Assembly: GCF_022267555.1 (NCBI RefSeq)
Contig: NZ_CP073586.1
Span: 3,452,501-3,516,500 of the forward strand
DNA from: Proteiniphilum propionicum
Lineage (GTDB): Bacteria > Bacteroidota > Bacteroidia > Bacteroidales > Dysgonomonadaceae
DNA length: 64,000 nt
Reading direction: 5' to 3'
Shown here in pieces: positions 33,895 to 42,100 of this stretch (position 1 is its first letter; every line of letters begins with the position of its first letter). The notes below the pieces were generated by a model. That model saw only the letters and a program-made list of their open reading frames with translations, ran no database searches and had not been told where the DNA came from. The position numbers and the translations under genes were made by a program.

Positions 33895-36450
33895 TTACCC
33901 GCATTTGGATGCGCCGCAGTTCCTGCATTTCAGACACCCCTCTTCATAAACCAGCGTTTCCTGTCCACAAACGGGGCATTTTTGCCCTTTAACTTCGGTT
34001 TCGTTGGGGAGATATCTCTTCAACGCCCGCTCCACACCATTCTTCCAAGTGTTGATGGTTTCGCTGTCAAGCTCGAGTCCCGACACCAGTTTTATCACCT
34101 GGTCGATGGGCATCCCGTATCGTAGCACACCCGAGATCAACTTCGCATAGTTCCAGTATTCAGGATTAAACTTTCCGTCCAGCCCTTCAATAGTTACCTT
34201 ATAACCTCGACGGTTTTGGAACTGAAAATCATAATGTTTACGACCATCATTATCGTATGCTTTAATGATCTTCCCGGACGTGACGTTCTTGGGCACCATG
34301 ATACCGTCGTCTTCATCGTTGATACCAGTAAAGATCTCGTAAGGCCTTCCATTTAACAACCCGATAAAGGCGATCCATTTCTCCTTGTTGTTCTGAAACT
34401 TTATCACATCGGCTTCAAGCTCTATGGGTCGTGAAGTAACAATCTGCGGCAGTTCGTAGCAACCATCCTCTTTTTCTTCTTTTTCCTCTTTACTTTCGTC
34501 ATCACCGTTAGAGATAAGCACGCCCGCCCGCGACCCTTCACGATAAACCGTACATCCTTTACATCCGCTCTTCCAAGCCTCCATATAAAGCTCTCCAACA
34601 AGCTCTTCCGATACATCATTCGGCAGGTTGATAGTTACGCTGATGGAGTGGTCTACCCACTTTTGCACGCGTCCCTGCATCCTCACCTTCTGCAGCCAAT
34701 CCACATCGTTTGATGTTGCTTTGTAATAGGGTGATTTGGCTACCAGCTCATCAATCTCCTCTTTTCTGTAGCGCTTGGTAGTGGGATAACCATTGGCCTC
34801 CATCCAGGCAACGAATTTGTGGTGAAAGACCGTATATTCTTCCCAAGAGTCACCATTTTCGTCCACGAAATCGATTTTTACATCCTTATCGTTAGGGTTT
34901 ACTTTGCGGCGGCGCGTGTATACAGGCAGGAAGACCGGCTCAATGCCCGATGTAGTCTGCGACATAAGGCTTGTGGTTCCGGTAGGGGCAATGGTTAGAA
35001 GTGCAATATTGCGCCTGCCATATTTCACCATATCTTCATAAAGATCAGGATCGGCCTCTTTCAGACGATTGATAAAAGGGTTGTTTTTTTCTCTTTCGGC
35101 ATCGTAAATTTCAAAAGCGCCACGCTCTTTTGCCATCTCTACAGACGAGGCATAAGCATTGAGAGCCACAACGCGGTGAACTTTTTCCGAGAAGTCGTTC
35201 CCTTCATCCGTTCCATAGCGAATACCTAATGCTGCCAGCATATCACCCTCGGCAGTAATACCCACGCCGGTACGGCGCCCCTGCATTGTTTTGCGCTGAA
35301 TCTTTTTCCACAGGTTGCGCTCCGAATATTTTACCTCTTCCGACTCGGGGTCAGCATCTATTTTCTCCAGTATCAGGTCGATCTTCTCAGACTCCAGGTC
35401 CACAATATCGTCCATAATACGTTGTGCCAACCGCACATGTTTTTCGAAGAGGCCAAAATCGAAATAGGCATCTTTTTTAAACGGATTTACAACATAGGAG
35501 TATAGGTTGATAGCCAATAGCCGGCAGCTGTCGTATGGACACAACGGGATCTCACCGCATGGATTGGTAGAGACAGTTCTGAAGCCAAGATCGGCATAAC
35601 AGTCGGCCACCGACTCACGGATAATGGTATCCCAGAAGAGAACACCCGGTTCGGCCGACCGCCATGCGTTGTGCACGATCTTTTTCCACAGCTCTTGCGG
35701 ATCAATAGTTTTTTTATATTTTGGCTCTTGTGAGTCGATTGGGAACTGCTGCACATAGGGTTTCCCTTCTGAGGCAGCTTTCATAAACTCATCATCTATC
35801 TTCACCGAGATATTGGCTCCGGTAACTTTTCCCTGCTCCAGCTTAGCATCAATAAAATCCTCGGAGTCGGGATGCTTGATAGATACGCTGAGCATAAGGG
35901 CGCCGCGCCTACCATCCTGTGCCACCTCTCGTGTTGAGTTGGAGTAACGCTCCATGAAAGGCACCAGTCCTGTGGATGTGAGTGCAGAATTCTTCACAGG
36001 CGAACCTTTTGGCCTAATATGTGACAAATCATGCCCAACACCGCCACGGCGCTTCATTAGCTGAACCTGCTCTTCATCGATACGAATTATTGCCCCGTAA
36101 GAGTCGGCACATCCTTCCATACCAATTACAAAACAGTTCGATAGCGAGGCCACCTGGTAATCGTTTCCAATTCCCGTCATGGGGCTCCCCTGGGGAATAA
36201 TATATCTGAAGCGATCGAAAAGGGCGAACAGTTCATTCTCACTCAATGGATTGGCATATTTTTTTTCTATGCGGCTAATTTCTTTTACCATCCGCCAGTG
36301 CATATCCTCAGGTGTTTTTTCGTATATTTTCCCCTGGCTGTCCTTGAGGGCGTACTTGCTAACCCACACCTTGGCAGCAAGTTCGTCGCCTCTGAAATAG
36401 TCCATCGAAGCTTTAAATGCTTCGTTGAAAGTGTATGTCTCCTTTTTCAT
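33895..36450 (-). CDS. nrdJ: Adenosylcobalamin-dependent (class II) ribonucleoside-diphosphate reductase
   Basis: 851 residues. Signatures of the NrdJ family: SPMTGIGNDYQVASLSNCFVIG, MKRRGGVGHDLSHIRPKGS, VSTNPCGEIPLCPY (catalytic Cys-containing NPCGEIPL) and ALLTIAPTGTTSLMSQTTSGIEP. The C-terminus carries a zinc-ribbon of four Cys pairs (CPVCGQ, CLKCRNCG, then CG), plausibly the redox-active tail. It makes deoxyribonucleotides without oxygen, depending on vitamin B12. No activase or small subunit is needed or seen. The long AT-rich 330-base region upstream has a promoter candidate about 300 bases from the start. Confidence 0.96.
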   Translation of the reverse strand: MKKETYTFNEAFKASMDYFRGDELAAKVWVSKYALKDSQGKIYEKTPEDMHWRMVKEISRIEKKYANPLSENELFALFDRFRYIIPQGSPMTGIGNDYQVASLSNCFVIGMEGCADSYGAIIRIDEEQVQLMKRRGGVGHDLSHIRPKGSPVKNSALTSTGLVPFMERYSNSTREVAQDGRRGALMLSVSIKHPDSEDFIDAKLEQGKVTGANISVKIDDEFMKAASEGKPYVQQFPIDSQEPKYKKTIDPQELWKKIVHNAWRSAEPGVLFWDTIIRESVADCYADLGFRTVSTNPCGEIPLCPYDSCRLLAINLYSYVVNPFKKDAYFDFGLFEKHVRLAQRIMDDIVDLESEKIDLILEKIDADPESEEVKYSERNLWKKIQRKTMQGRRTGVGITAEGDMLAALGIRYGTDEGNDFSEKVHRVVALNAYASSVEMAKERGAFEIYDAEREKNNPFINRLKEADPDLYEDMVKYGRRNIALLTIAPTGTTSLMSQTTSGIEPVFLPVYTRRRKVNPNDKDVKIDFVDENGDSWEEYTVFHHKFVAWMEANGYPTTKRYRKEEIDELVAKSPYYKATSNDVDWLQKVRMQGRVQKWVDHSISVTINLPNDVSEELVGELYMEAWKSGCKGCTVYREGSRAGVLISNGDDESKEEKEEKEDGCYELPQIVTSRPIELEADVIKFQNNKEKWIAFIGLLNGRPYEIFTGINDEDDGIMVPKNVTSGKIIKAYDNDGRKHYDFQFQNRRGYKVTIEGLDGKFNPEYWNYAKLISGVLRYGMPIDQVIKLVSGLELDSETINTWKNGVERALKRYLPNETEVKGQKCPVCGQETLVYEEGCLKCRNCGASKCG

Positions 36451-36747
36451 CTTTATTAATTAAATAACTGAAACGATTTTTAAAATATCAATAACTTTCC
36501 TGTTCCGAAAAGATAATTTTCTAAACATTATTCCGTTTGGCAATACAAGTTTATGGAAAGTTTCCAAGAATGCAAAATATTTCCTTATTATTTTATCATA
36601 AAAATATAAAGTTTCCCTATTTTTTCCGTAAATATTTGTCTATGTGCGCGTTAACATTTTAATAAGTGTAGAATGTTTCCCTTTTGGTACAACTTCATTG
36701 AAATTCAAATAGATATAATTCACTATATATAATTTCCAGGAAAGGGA
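36451..36747. other. AT-rich gap between nrdJ and the serpin gene
   Basis: About 300 bases, very AT-rich, without an open reading frame or clear hairpin. It would be the 5' leader of nrdJ if the promoter at 36748-36780 is used. It does not contain recognisable cobalamin riboswitch elements. Confidence 0.6.
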
Positions 36748-36780
36748 CAAATTTAAAAAGATATTTAAAGCGCCGAACAA
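36748..36780 (-). promoter_or_regulatory. Promoter candidate of nrdJ
   Basis: Minus-strand TTG (36780-36778), 22 bases, TAAATTTG (36755-36748), just after the serpin stop codon. Spacing is slightly long. Confidence 0.4.
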
Positions 36781-36782
36781 TC

Positions 36783-38057
36783 CTATTCATTAAAACCCTT
36801 TACTGCTCCCATGAAAAGAATTGAACCGGTTGAATTTTCCTGTATTATATAGATAAATGGCCTGTTGGCGTTAAATGTAACCGTTTTGGGCGGTTGATAC
36901 GAAGTTAATTCAACCCCGACCACTGTAACAGCGGCAGCCTCTGTCCCCACCTCATCTGTATTGATATATGTAAACTGATCTACAAAAGAGATAAAGGCAC
37001 TTATATCAGACATACGGGAGAAATTTGCCTGGCCGGGCTTGAAAGCTATCTCCATACCCATATTTTTAAGTACATCATTTAAACGTTTACTGTATTCCGT
37101 TTTGAACCTGGGCATAAAAATATCGACTTGCGTATTGCTCAATCCAGATTTCAGGCTGCTCAACGCATCATTATTTTGTAGAATGGCAGTGATATCGGTG
37201 ATCTTTTTCCCCTCATTGGGCAACAATAACAACATGCTGAATGCCTGATTTCCGTACGGAAGCTGTACCATTTGAAATGTTTGATTGCCGGTATAGTTGA
37301 AATCCGACTTCTGATGCATCATTTCCACACTCTTCACAGTGCCGTTTTCGCAGGTAAACGGTTTTTTAGATGTATTCTTGGGATCGAATTTCGAAGTCCA
37401 AATTCCTTTAAAATATATGGCATTCAATAAATACATCAGATCCATCGGGTTGGTCTTATCCAACACATGATCAATAAGGTTATTTGTATTGTCTGCAGCC
37501 CACCGGTTGATTCGATTAACAGTATTGACATCGGTAAAGTCGGCAGACTCAACTGTTGAGCTGAAATAATCTTTATTAGCACTGATAAATTCAGGCTTTA
37601 TGGGCACGTTCCGGTTAGTCCAGATAGAGTTAGCGATAGCCAGTTTTGTAGAGGGATCGGTCTTAAGCAAAGCGTCCCTCAGCTTCTTGTAATATTGGTT
37701 TATTTCTTCATCGTTTTTAAATTGCGATAACTTCAATGTTTTCTGAATGGCATCTTTGGTTTCACCATCAGCTCCGTTCCATGTCATAGCCAGCGCCATG
37801 CTAAGGCTCAGTGGAGACACCATGAAGTTTTTATCTTTATCAGCAGACTCTTCAACAAACACTTTTTCAAAAAACTCAAATGCGAATGAGTGATCTGACT
37901 TTAACATTTCCTGTTCAGTCAAGCGCAGATTAATTTTAATGGGCTTGGGCAAATTATCACCATCTAAAACAGTACTGTTTTTATCGCATGATGTGCAGGC
38001 AAGCAAACTTACAGCAGTCACAAACGCAAGTTGGAGGGGGTAGGTTTTAAATCGCAT
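36783..38057 (-). CDS. Serpin family serine/cysteine protease inhibitor, lipoprotein
   Basis: 424 residues, with a lipoprotein-like signal (TAVSLLAC then TSC). Serpin core signatures are present: DKNFMVSPLSLSMALAMTWNGADGET, LAIANSIWTNRNVPIK, DLMYLLNAIYFKGIW, and the C-terminal NRPFIYIIQENSTGSILFMGAV. The reactive-centre hinge DEVGTEAAAVTVVG has the small-residue pattern of inhibitory serpins; by counting from the hinge, the scissile P1 site falls near ELTSY. It should trap a target protease at the cell surface or in the periplasm, perhaps a host or competitor enzyme. Confidence 0.93.
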   Translation of the reverse strand: MRFKTYPLQLAFVTAVSLLACTSCDKNSTVLDGDNLPKPIKINLRLTEQEMLKSDHSFAFEFFEKVFVEESADKDKNFMVSPLSLSMALAMTWNGADGETKDAIQKTLKLSQFKNDEEINQYYKKLRDALLKTDPSTKLAIANSIWTNRNVPIKPEFISANKDYFSSTVESADFTDVNTVNRINRWAADNTNNLIDHVLDKTNPMDLMYLLNAIYFKGIWTSKFDPKNTSKKPFTCENGTVKSVEMMHQKSDFNYTGNQTFQMVQLPYGNQAFSMLLLLPNEGKKITDITAILQNNDALSSLKSGLSNTQVDIFMPRFKTEYSKRLNDVLKNMGMEIAFKPGQANFSRMSDISAFISFVDQFTYINTDEVGTEAAAVTVVGVELTSYQPPKTVTFNANRPFIYIIQENSTGSILFMGAVKGFNE

Positions 38058-38245
38058 AGAATTATAATTTTTTAAAGTAACTGTTCTTTTACATATATAT
38101 ATATATGATGCTTTTAAGCAGTAAAAGTTGCATGTTTATCATTAAAAAAAGTTATAATATACTTTACTTCCTGATATATCTGCATAAACAATTTGTTTTC
38201 CATATCATTTTAACCATTGCAACATTAAATGACAAAATTAATCAC

Positions 38246-38253
38246 TATTTTTG
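38246..38253 (+). promoter_or_regulatory. Possible -7 element of speA
   Basis: TATTTTTG about 50 bases upstream of the start at 38305. A TTG at 38217 is somewhat too far for a standard -33. Confidence 0.4.
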
Positions 38254-38304
38254 TGTGCTGATTTGTCAGTTTTAATGTATCACCTTTAATTAGTGTTTGT
38301 TGGA

Positions 38305-40203
38305 ATGAGAAAATGGCGAATTGAAGATTCGGAAGAGTTGTATAATATCAACGGATGGGGAAATGGTTATTTCTCCATAAACGAAAAGGGGCATGTTCAG
38401 GTTACACCACGTAAAAAAGAGGGCAGTAGCGTTGATCTGAGCGATCTGATGCGTGAACTTTATCTTCGAGATGTTTCCTCTCCTGTACTGATACGTTTTC
38501 CCGAGATACTTGATAACAGAATCGAAAAAATATCCAACAGTTTCGCCATTGCCTCAAAAGAGTATGAATACGAAGCCCAGCACTATATTATCTACCCCAT
38601 CAAGGTAAACCAGATGCGCCAGGTAGTTGAAGAGATCGTATCAAGCGGAAAGCGATTCCACATAGGACTGGAAGCAGGCTCAAAACCGGAACTCCATGCA
38701 GTGCTTGCCATCAACACGGAAAGCAACTCCTTTATTATCTGTAACGGCTATAAAGATGAAAGTTATATAGAACTGGCTCTACTTGCACAAAAGATGGGTA
38801 AAAAAGTGTTTATAGTGGTGGAAAAGCTGAATGAGCTGGGCCTGACCATCAAGATAGCTAAGCGGCTGAAAGTAAAGCCAAACATAGGCATACGTGTGAA
38901 GCTGGCCAGTTCCGGAAGCGGCAAGTGGGAGGAGTCGGGCGGTGACGGCAGCAAGTTCGGGCTCAATTCCAGTGAACTGCTGGAAGCTTTGGAAGTACTC
39001 AGAGATAATAACCTGAGCGAATGTTTCAGGCTGATTCACTTTCATATCGGTAGTCAGATCACAAAGATACGCCGCATCAAGACAGCCCTTCGCGAAGCAG
39101 CCCAGTTCTACGTGCAACTGCATTCTATGGGTTTTAAAATTGAGTTCGTAGATATCGGCGGTGGCCTGGGGGTTGATTATGACGGAACCCGCTCCTCTTT
39201 TACCGAAAACAGCATCAACTATTCAATACAGGAGTATGTAAACGACTCAATCTTCACTTTCGTGGATGCTGCCAACAAGAATGGAATACCCCACCCAAAT
39301 ATTATTACCGAATCGGGGCGAGCGCTCACGGCACACCATTCGGTGCTGATTTTTGAAGTACTGGAAACCGCTACACTTCCCGAATGGTCGGAGGAGATGG
39401 ATATTGAGGATAACGATCACGAGCTGGTAAAAGAGCTCTATAACATATGGGATTCACTTACACAGGCACGCATGCTGGAAGCCTGGCATGATGCTCAGCA
39501 AATACGTGAAGAATCCCTCGACCTTTTCAGCCTGGGTATGCTCGATTTGAAGACCAGGGCACAAGTTGAACAGCTATACTTTTCAATTGCTCGAGAGATC
39601 AACATTACCAGCAATCGTTCTAAACATGCACCCGAAGAATTGCGCCAGTTATCGAGTCTGCTACCAGACAAATATTTCTGCAACTTCTCTCTGTTTCAGT
39701 CGCTTCCCGACTCATGGGCTATTGACCAGGTATTTCCCATAATTCCTATTCATCGATTAGACGAAAGACCCGACAAAACAGCCACTCTACAGGATATCAC
39801 ATGTGATTCGGATGGAAAAATTGCCAATTTTGCCTCTCAGGATGGCTTCCGTTCATCATATCTCCCCGTTCACTCTCTAAAAAAGAACGAATCTTATTAT
39901 ATTGGCGTATTTCTAGTAGGAGCTTATCAGGAGATATTGGGCGATCTGCACAACCTGTTCGGCGACACCAATGTAGTGCACGTATCCACCAGTGAAACAG
40001 GCTACAAAATAGACCAGGTGATTGATGGTGAGTCGGTAGCCGAAGTGCTGGAGTATGCTCAATACAACCCGAAAAAACTTGTGCGGACTGTAGAAACATG
40101 GGTGATGAGTTCTGTGAAACAGGGAAAAATCTCAGTGGAGGAAGGGAAGGAGTTCCTCTCAAACTACCGCTCAGGATTGTACGGGTATACTTATTTGGAA
40201 TAA
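38305..40203 (+). CDS. speA: Biosynthetic arginine decarboxylase
   Basis: 632 residues from the ATG at 38305; a GTG at 38293 is possible but family members start MRKWRIEDS. A PLP-dependent fold III decarboxylase: PLP-lysine region HYIIYPIKVNQMRQVVEE, LIHFHIGSQI, DIGGGLGVDYDG, and the C-terminal SLFQSLPDSWAIDQVFPIIPIHRLDE. It converts arginine to agmatine, first step of polyamine synthesis in bacteria lacking ornithine decarboxylase. Confidence 0.97.
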   Translation: MRKWRIEDSEELYNINGWGNGYFSINEKGHVQVTPRKKEGSSVDLSDLMRELYLRDVSSPVLIRFPEILDNRIEKISNSFAIASKEYEYEAQHYIIYPIKVNQMRQVVEEIVSSGKRFHIGLEAGSKPELHAVLAINTESNSFIICNGYKDESYIELALLAQKMGKKVFIVVEKLNELGLTIKIAKRLKVKPNIGIRVKLASSGSGKWEESGGDGSKFGLNSSELLEALEVLRDNNLSECFRLIHFHIGSQITKIRRIKTALREAAQFYVQLHSMGFKIEFVDIGGGLGVDYDGTRSSFTENSINYSIQEYVNDSIFTFVDAANKNGIPHPNIITESGRALTAHHSVLIFEVLETATLPEWSEEMDIEDNDHELVKELYNIWDSLTQARMLEAWHDAQQIREESLDLFSLGMLDLKTRAQVEQLYFSIAREINITSNRSKHAPEELRQLSSLLPDKYFCNFSLFQSLPDSWAIDQVFPIIPIHRLDERPDKTATLQDITCDSDGKIANFASQDGFRSSYLPVHSLKKNESYYIGVFLVGAYQEILGDLHNLFGDTNVVHVSTSETGYKIDQVIDGESVAEVLEYAQYNPKKLVRTVETWVMSSVKQGKISVEEGKEFLSNYRSGLYGYTYLE

Positions 40204-40213
40204 TCTGTTCAAG

Positions 40214-40235
40214 GTAAGCAGATATGTCTGTTTAC
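40214..40235. terminator. Hairpin between convergent speA and CDF genes
   Basis: GTAAGCAGA (40214-40222) pairs with TCTGTTTAC (40227-40235) around TATG. There is no T tract, so terminator function is uncertain. Confidence 0.35.
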
Positions 40236-40254
40236 GAAACAGGTGTAATATTTA

Positions 40255-41154
40255 TCAGCAATCTTCCAAAGCACAATCCTCGTCATACGATTCAAGTTCT
40301 ATTGTAGAATGCTGTATTCCCATAGACATTAATCTTTTACGGATAAGTAGTTTCAGACGTTGGTGCTCTTCCATAGTTAGGGCATCTTTAAGTACAACAT
40401 GGATAGTCATGACGTTGTATTCACCATCTACCGACCAGGCATGTATATCATGCACGCTCTGAACCTCATTGATATCCATGATCGACTGCTTCACCTCTTC
40501 CATATCCAATTCAAGGGGACTTCCCTGCAGAATGATATGCAGACTCCGACGAATATTACTGTACACATTATAAAGGATGAAAAGAGATATGGCAACGGAA
40601 AGCAGAGGATCGATAAAGGGAGCATCGATGAAATACATTATACCCGCTCCTATAAGTACAGCCATCCATCCCAGCACATCTTCAAGCATATGCAGAGATA
40701 CTACCCGTTCATTAATAGAACTTCCCTTTCTCAGGCGAATGACCGCCAGTCCGTTGATAATCACGCCCAACACTGCGAGCAGCAACATACCCTTCACATC
40801 GGGTTGCTGAGGGTTGAACAGACGGGGAATGGCGTGAGCAAGGATTACCACGCTTCCCACTATCAGTACTAACGAATTTATTACTGCACCCAACAACGAA
40901 AATCGTTTGAAGCCATATGTATACTCCTTTGTACGCGGTTTTTTCGCAACTTTCTGAAAATACCATGATAAGCCGAGCGAAAAGCTGTCGCCCAGGTCGT
41001 GAACGGCATCCGAAAGTATCGCTACGCTGTTGGTCAGCAGCCCTCCGGCAAGCTCGATAAACGTAAAAGTTAGATTCAGGAAAAATGCCGCTTTGATGTT
41101 CTTCACATCTTCGTGCCGAGGTTTTTGTTCGTGTGAATGCATTTCAATCATCAA
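40255..41154 (-). CDS. Cation diffusion facilitator family transporter
   Basis: 299 residues. Six membrane segments (about 25-215) with the metal-site motif SDAVHDLGDS (HxxxD) in the second segment and a second site region FIDPLLSVAISLF. A cytoplasmic C-terminal domain with VHDIHAWSVDGEYNVMTIHVVL ends at DCALEDC. It exports Zn2+ or related divalent metals in exchange for protons. No neighbouring regulator gene indicates the specific metal. Confidence 0.95.
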   Translation of the reverse strand: MMIEMHSHEQKPRHEDVKNIKAAFFLNLTFTFIELAGGLLTNSVAILSDAVHDLGDSFSLGLSWYFQKVAKKPRTKEYTYGFKRFSLLGAVINSLVLIVGSVVILAHAIPRLFNPQQPDVKGMLLLAVLGVIINGLAVIRLRKGSSINERVVSLHMLEDVLGWMAVLIGAGIMYFIDAPFIDPLLSVAISLFILYNVYSNIRRSLHIILQGSPLELDMEEVKQSIMDINEVQSVHDIHAWSVDGEYNVMTIHVVLKDALTMEEHQRLKLLIRKRLMSMGIQHSTIELESYDEDCALEDC

Positions 41155-41214
41155 GTTCAGATTATAACGTTATGAGAAAAAGATTGTTCATATAGTTTTC
41201 TCAAAAGAAATGTG

Positions 41215-41222
41215 TACTTTTG
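41215..41222 (+). promoter_or_regulatory. Possible -7 element of the DUF4349 gene
   Basis: TACTTTTG, 25 bases upstream of the start at 41247; no standard -33 element found. Confidence 0.4.
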
Positions 41223-41246
41223 CTCTTTATTATATGAAAAATTGTT

Positions 41247-42074
41247 ATGAGACGATCAATCAGGTCTTTTATATTTATATTACTGCTTCTTTCTCTGACT
41301 TTTTGTGATAGGGGTTCAAAAAACAATGTTTATAAAGAGATCGAAACAGATAAAGAGGCTATAATGCCAGCCGCCACGCTTCCGGTAACTTCAGAAGCAG
41401 GAGATAGGGATACTCAAATTCAGGAGCGAAAACTTACCAAAACGGGTACAATTCGTTTTCGCACTTCGGACATGAACAAAACAGAAAATGATATAAACAG
41501 AACTGTTACTGATTTAAAAGGTTATATATCAAATGAAACCACGTCAGGATATGAAAATAGGACAGAGAATACACTCACGATTCGCGTTCCATCAGAAAAT
41601 TTTGATAATCTGTTGCAAAAAATCGAATCCTTCTCATTAAAAATTGACTATAAAAGTTTTGATGTACATGACGTTACCCAGGAATATTATGACCTGGTCA
41701 CACGTATTAATACAAAAAAAGAGATTGAAGCACGTTATCAGGAACTGTTGAAACGCGCCAATACAGTGGAAGATATCCTGAAGATTGAAGAGCAAATAGG
41801 AAAAATTCAAACTGAGATTGAATCTGCAGAAGGCAGTATGCGTTATCTTTCCAAACAGGTTGATTACAGCACACTAACGGTTACTTATTACGTCATAAAC
41901 AGACAATTCAGTTTTTTTGATAAAATAAGCAACGCATTCAAAAACGGATGGAGCAACCTGCTCTGGGTGCTGATAGGCATCACTAATCTATGGGCTATTA
42001 TCTTATTATCTTTTATTCTTTGGTTATCAGCCGTTTATATAAAAAAAGAGAAGAGGAAGAAGAAAAAGGAATAA
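41247..42074 (+). CDS. DUF4349 domain lipoprotein with C-terminal membrane segment
   Basis: 275 residues. Lipoprotein signal ending FC (MRRSIRSFIFILLLLSLTFC), the DUF4349 region from about 65 (KTGTIRFRTSDMNKTENDINRTVTDLKGYISNETTSG, then LTIRVPSENFDNLL and YKSFDVHDVTQEYYDL), a coiled-coil stretch (about 155-200, EIEARYQELLKRANTVEDIL) and one C-terminal membrane segment followed by a basic tail. The function of this family is not known. It precedes the S9 peptidase by 26 bases and both probably share a transcript. Confidence 0.9.
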   Translation: MRRSIRSFIFILLLLSLTFCDRGSKNNVYKEIETDKEAIMPAATLPVTSEAGDRDTQIQERKLTKTGTIRFRTSDMNKTENDINRTVTDLKGYISNETTSGYENRTENTLTIRVPSENFDNLLQKIESFSLKIDYKSFDVHDVTQEYYDLVTRINTKKEIEARYQELLKRANTVEDILKIEEQIGKIQTEIESAEGSMRYLSKQVDYSTLTVTYYVINRQFSFFDKISNAFKNGWSNLLWVLIGITNLWAIILLSFILWLSAVYIKKEKRKKKKE

Positions 42075-42100
42075 TATATAAAATCTTAATTGAACTTATC

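Noticed and set aside
36717-36735. CACTATATATA near the nrdJ promoter candidate as an NrdR box
   Set aside because: Only one imperfect box in very AT-rich DNA and no second box at the usual spacing; too weak to claim.
36451-36747. Cobalamin riboswitch in the leader of the B12-dependent ribonucleotide reductase
   Set aside because: The region is AT-rich without the conserved B12-box or GC-rich stems; and a class II enzyme is not the expected target.
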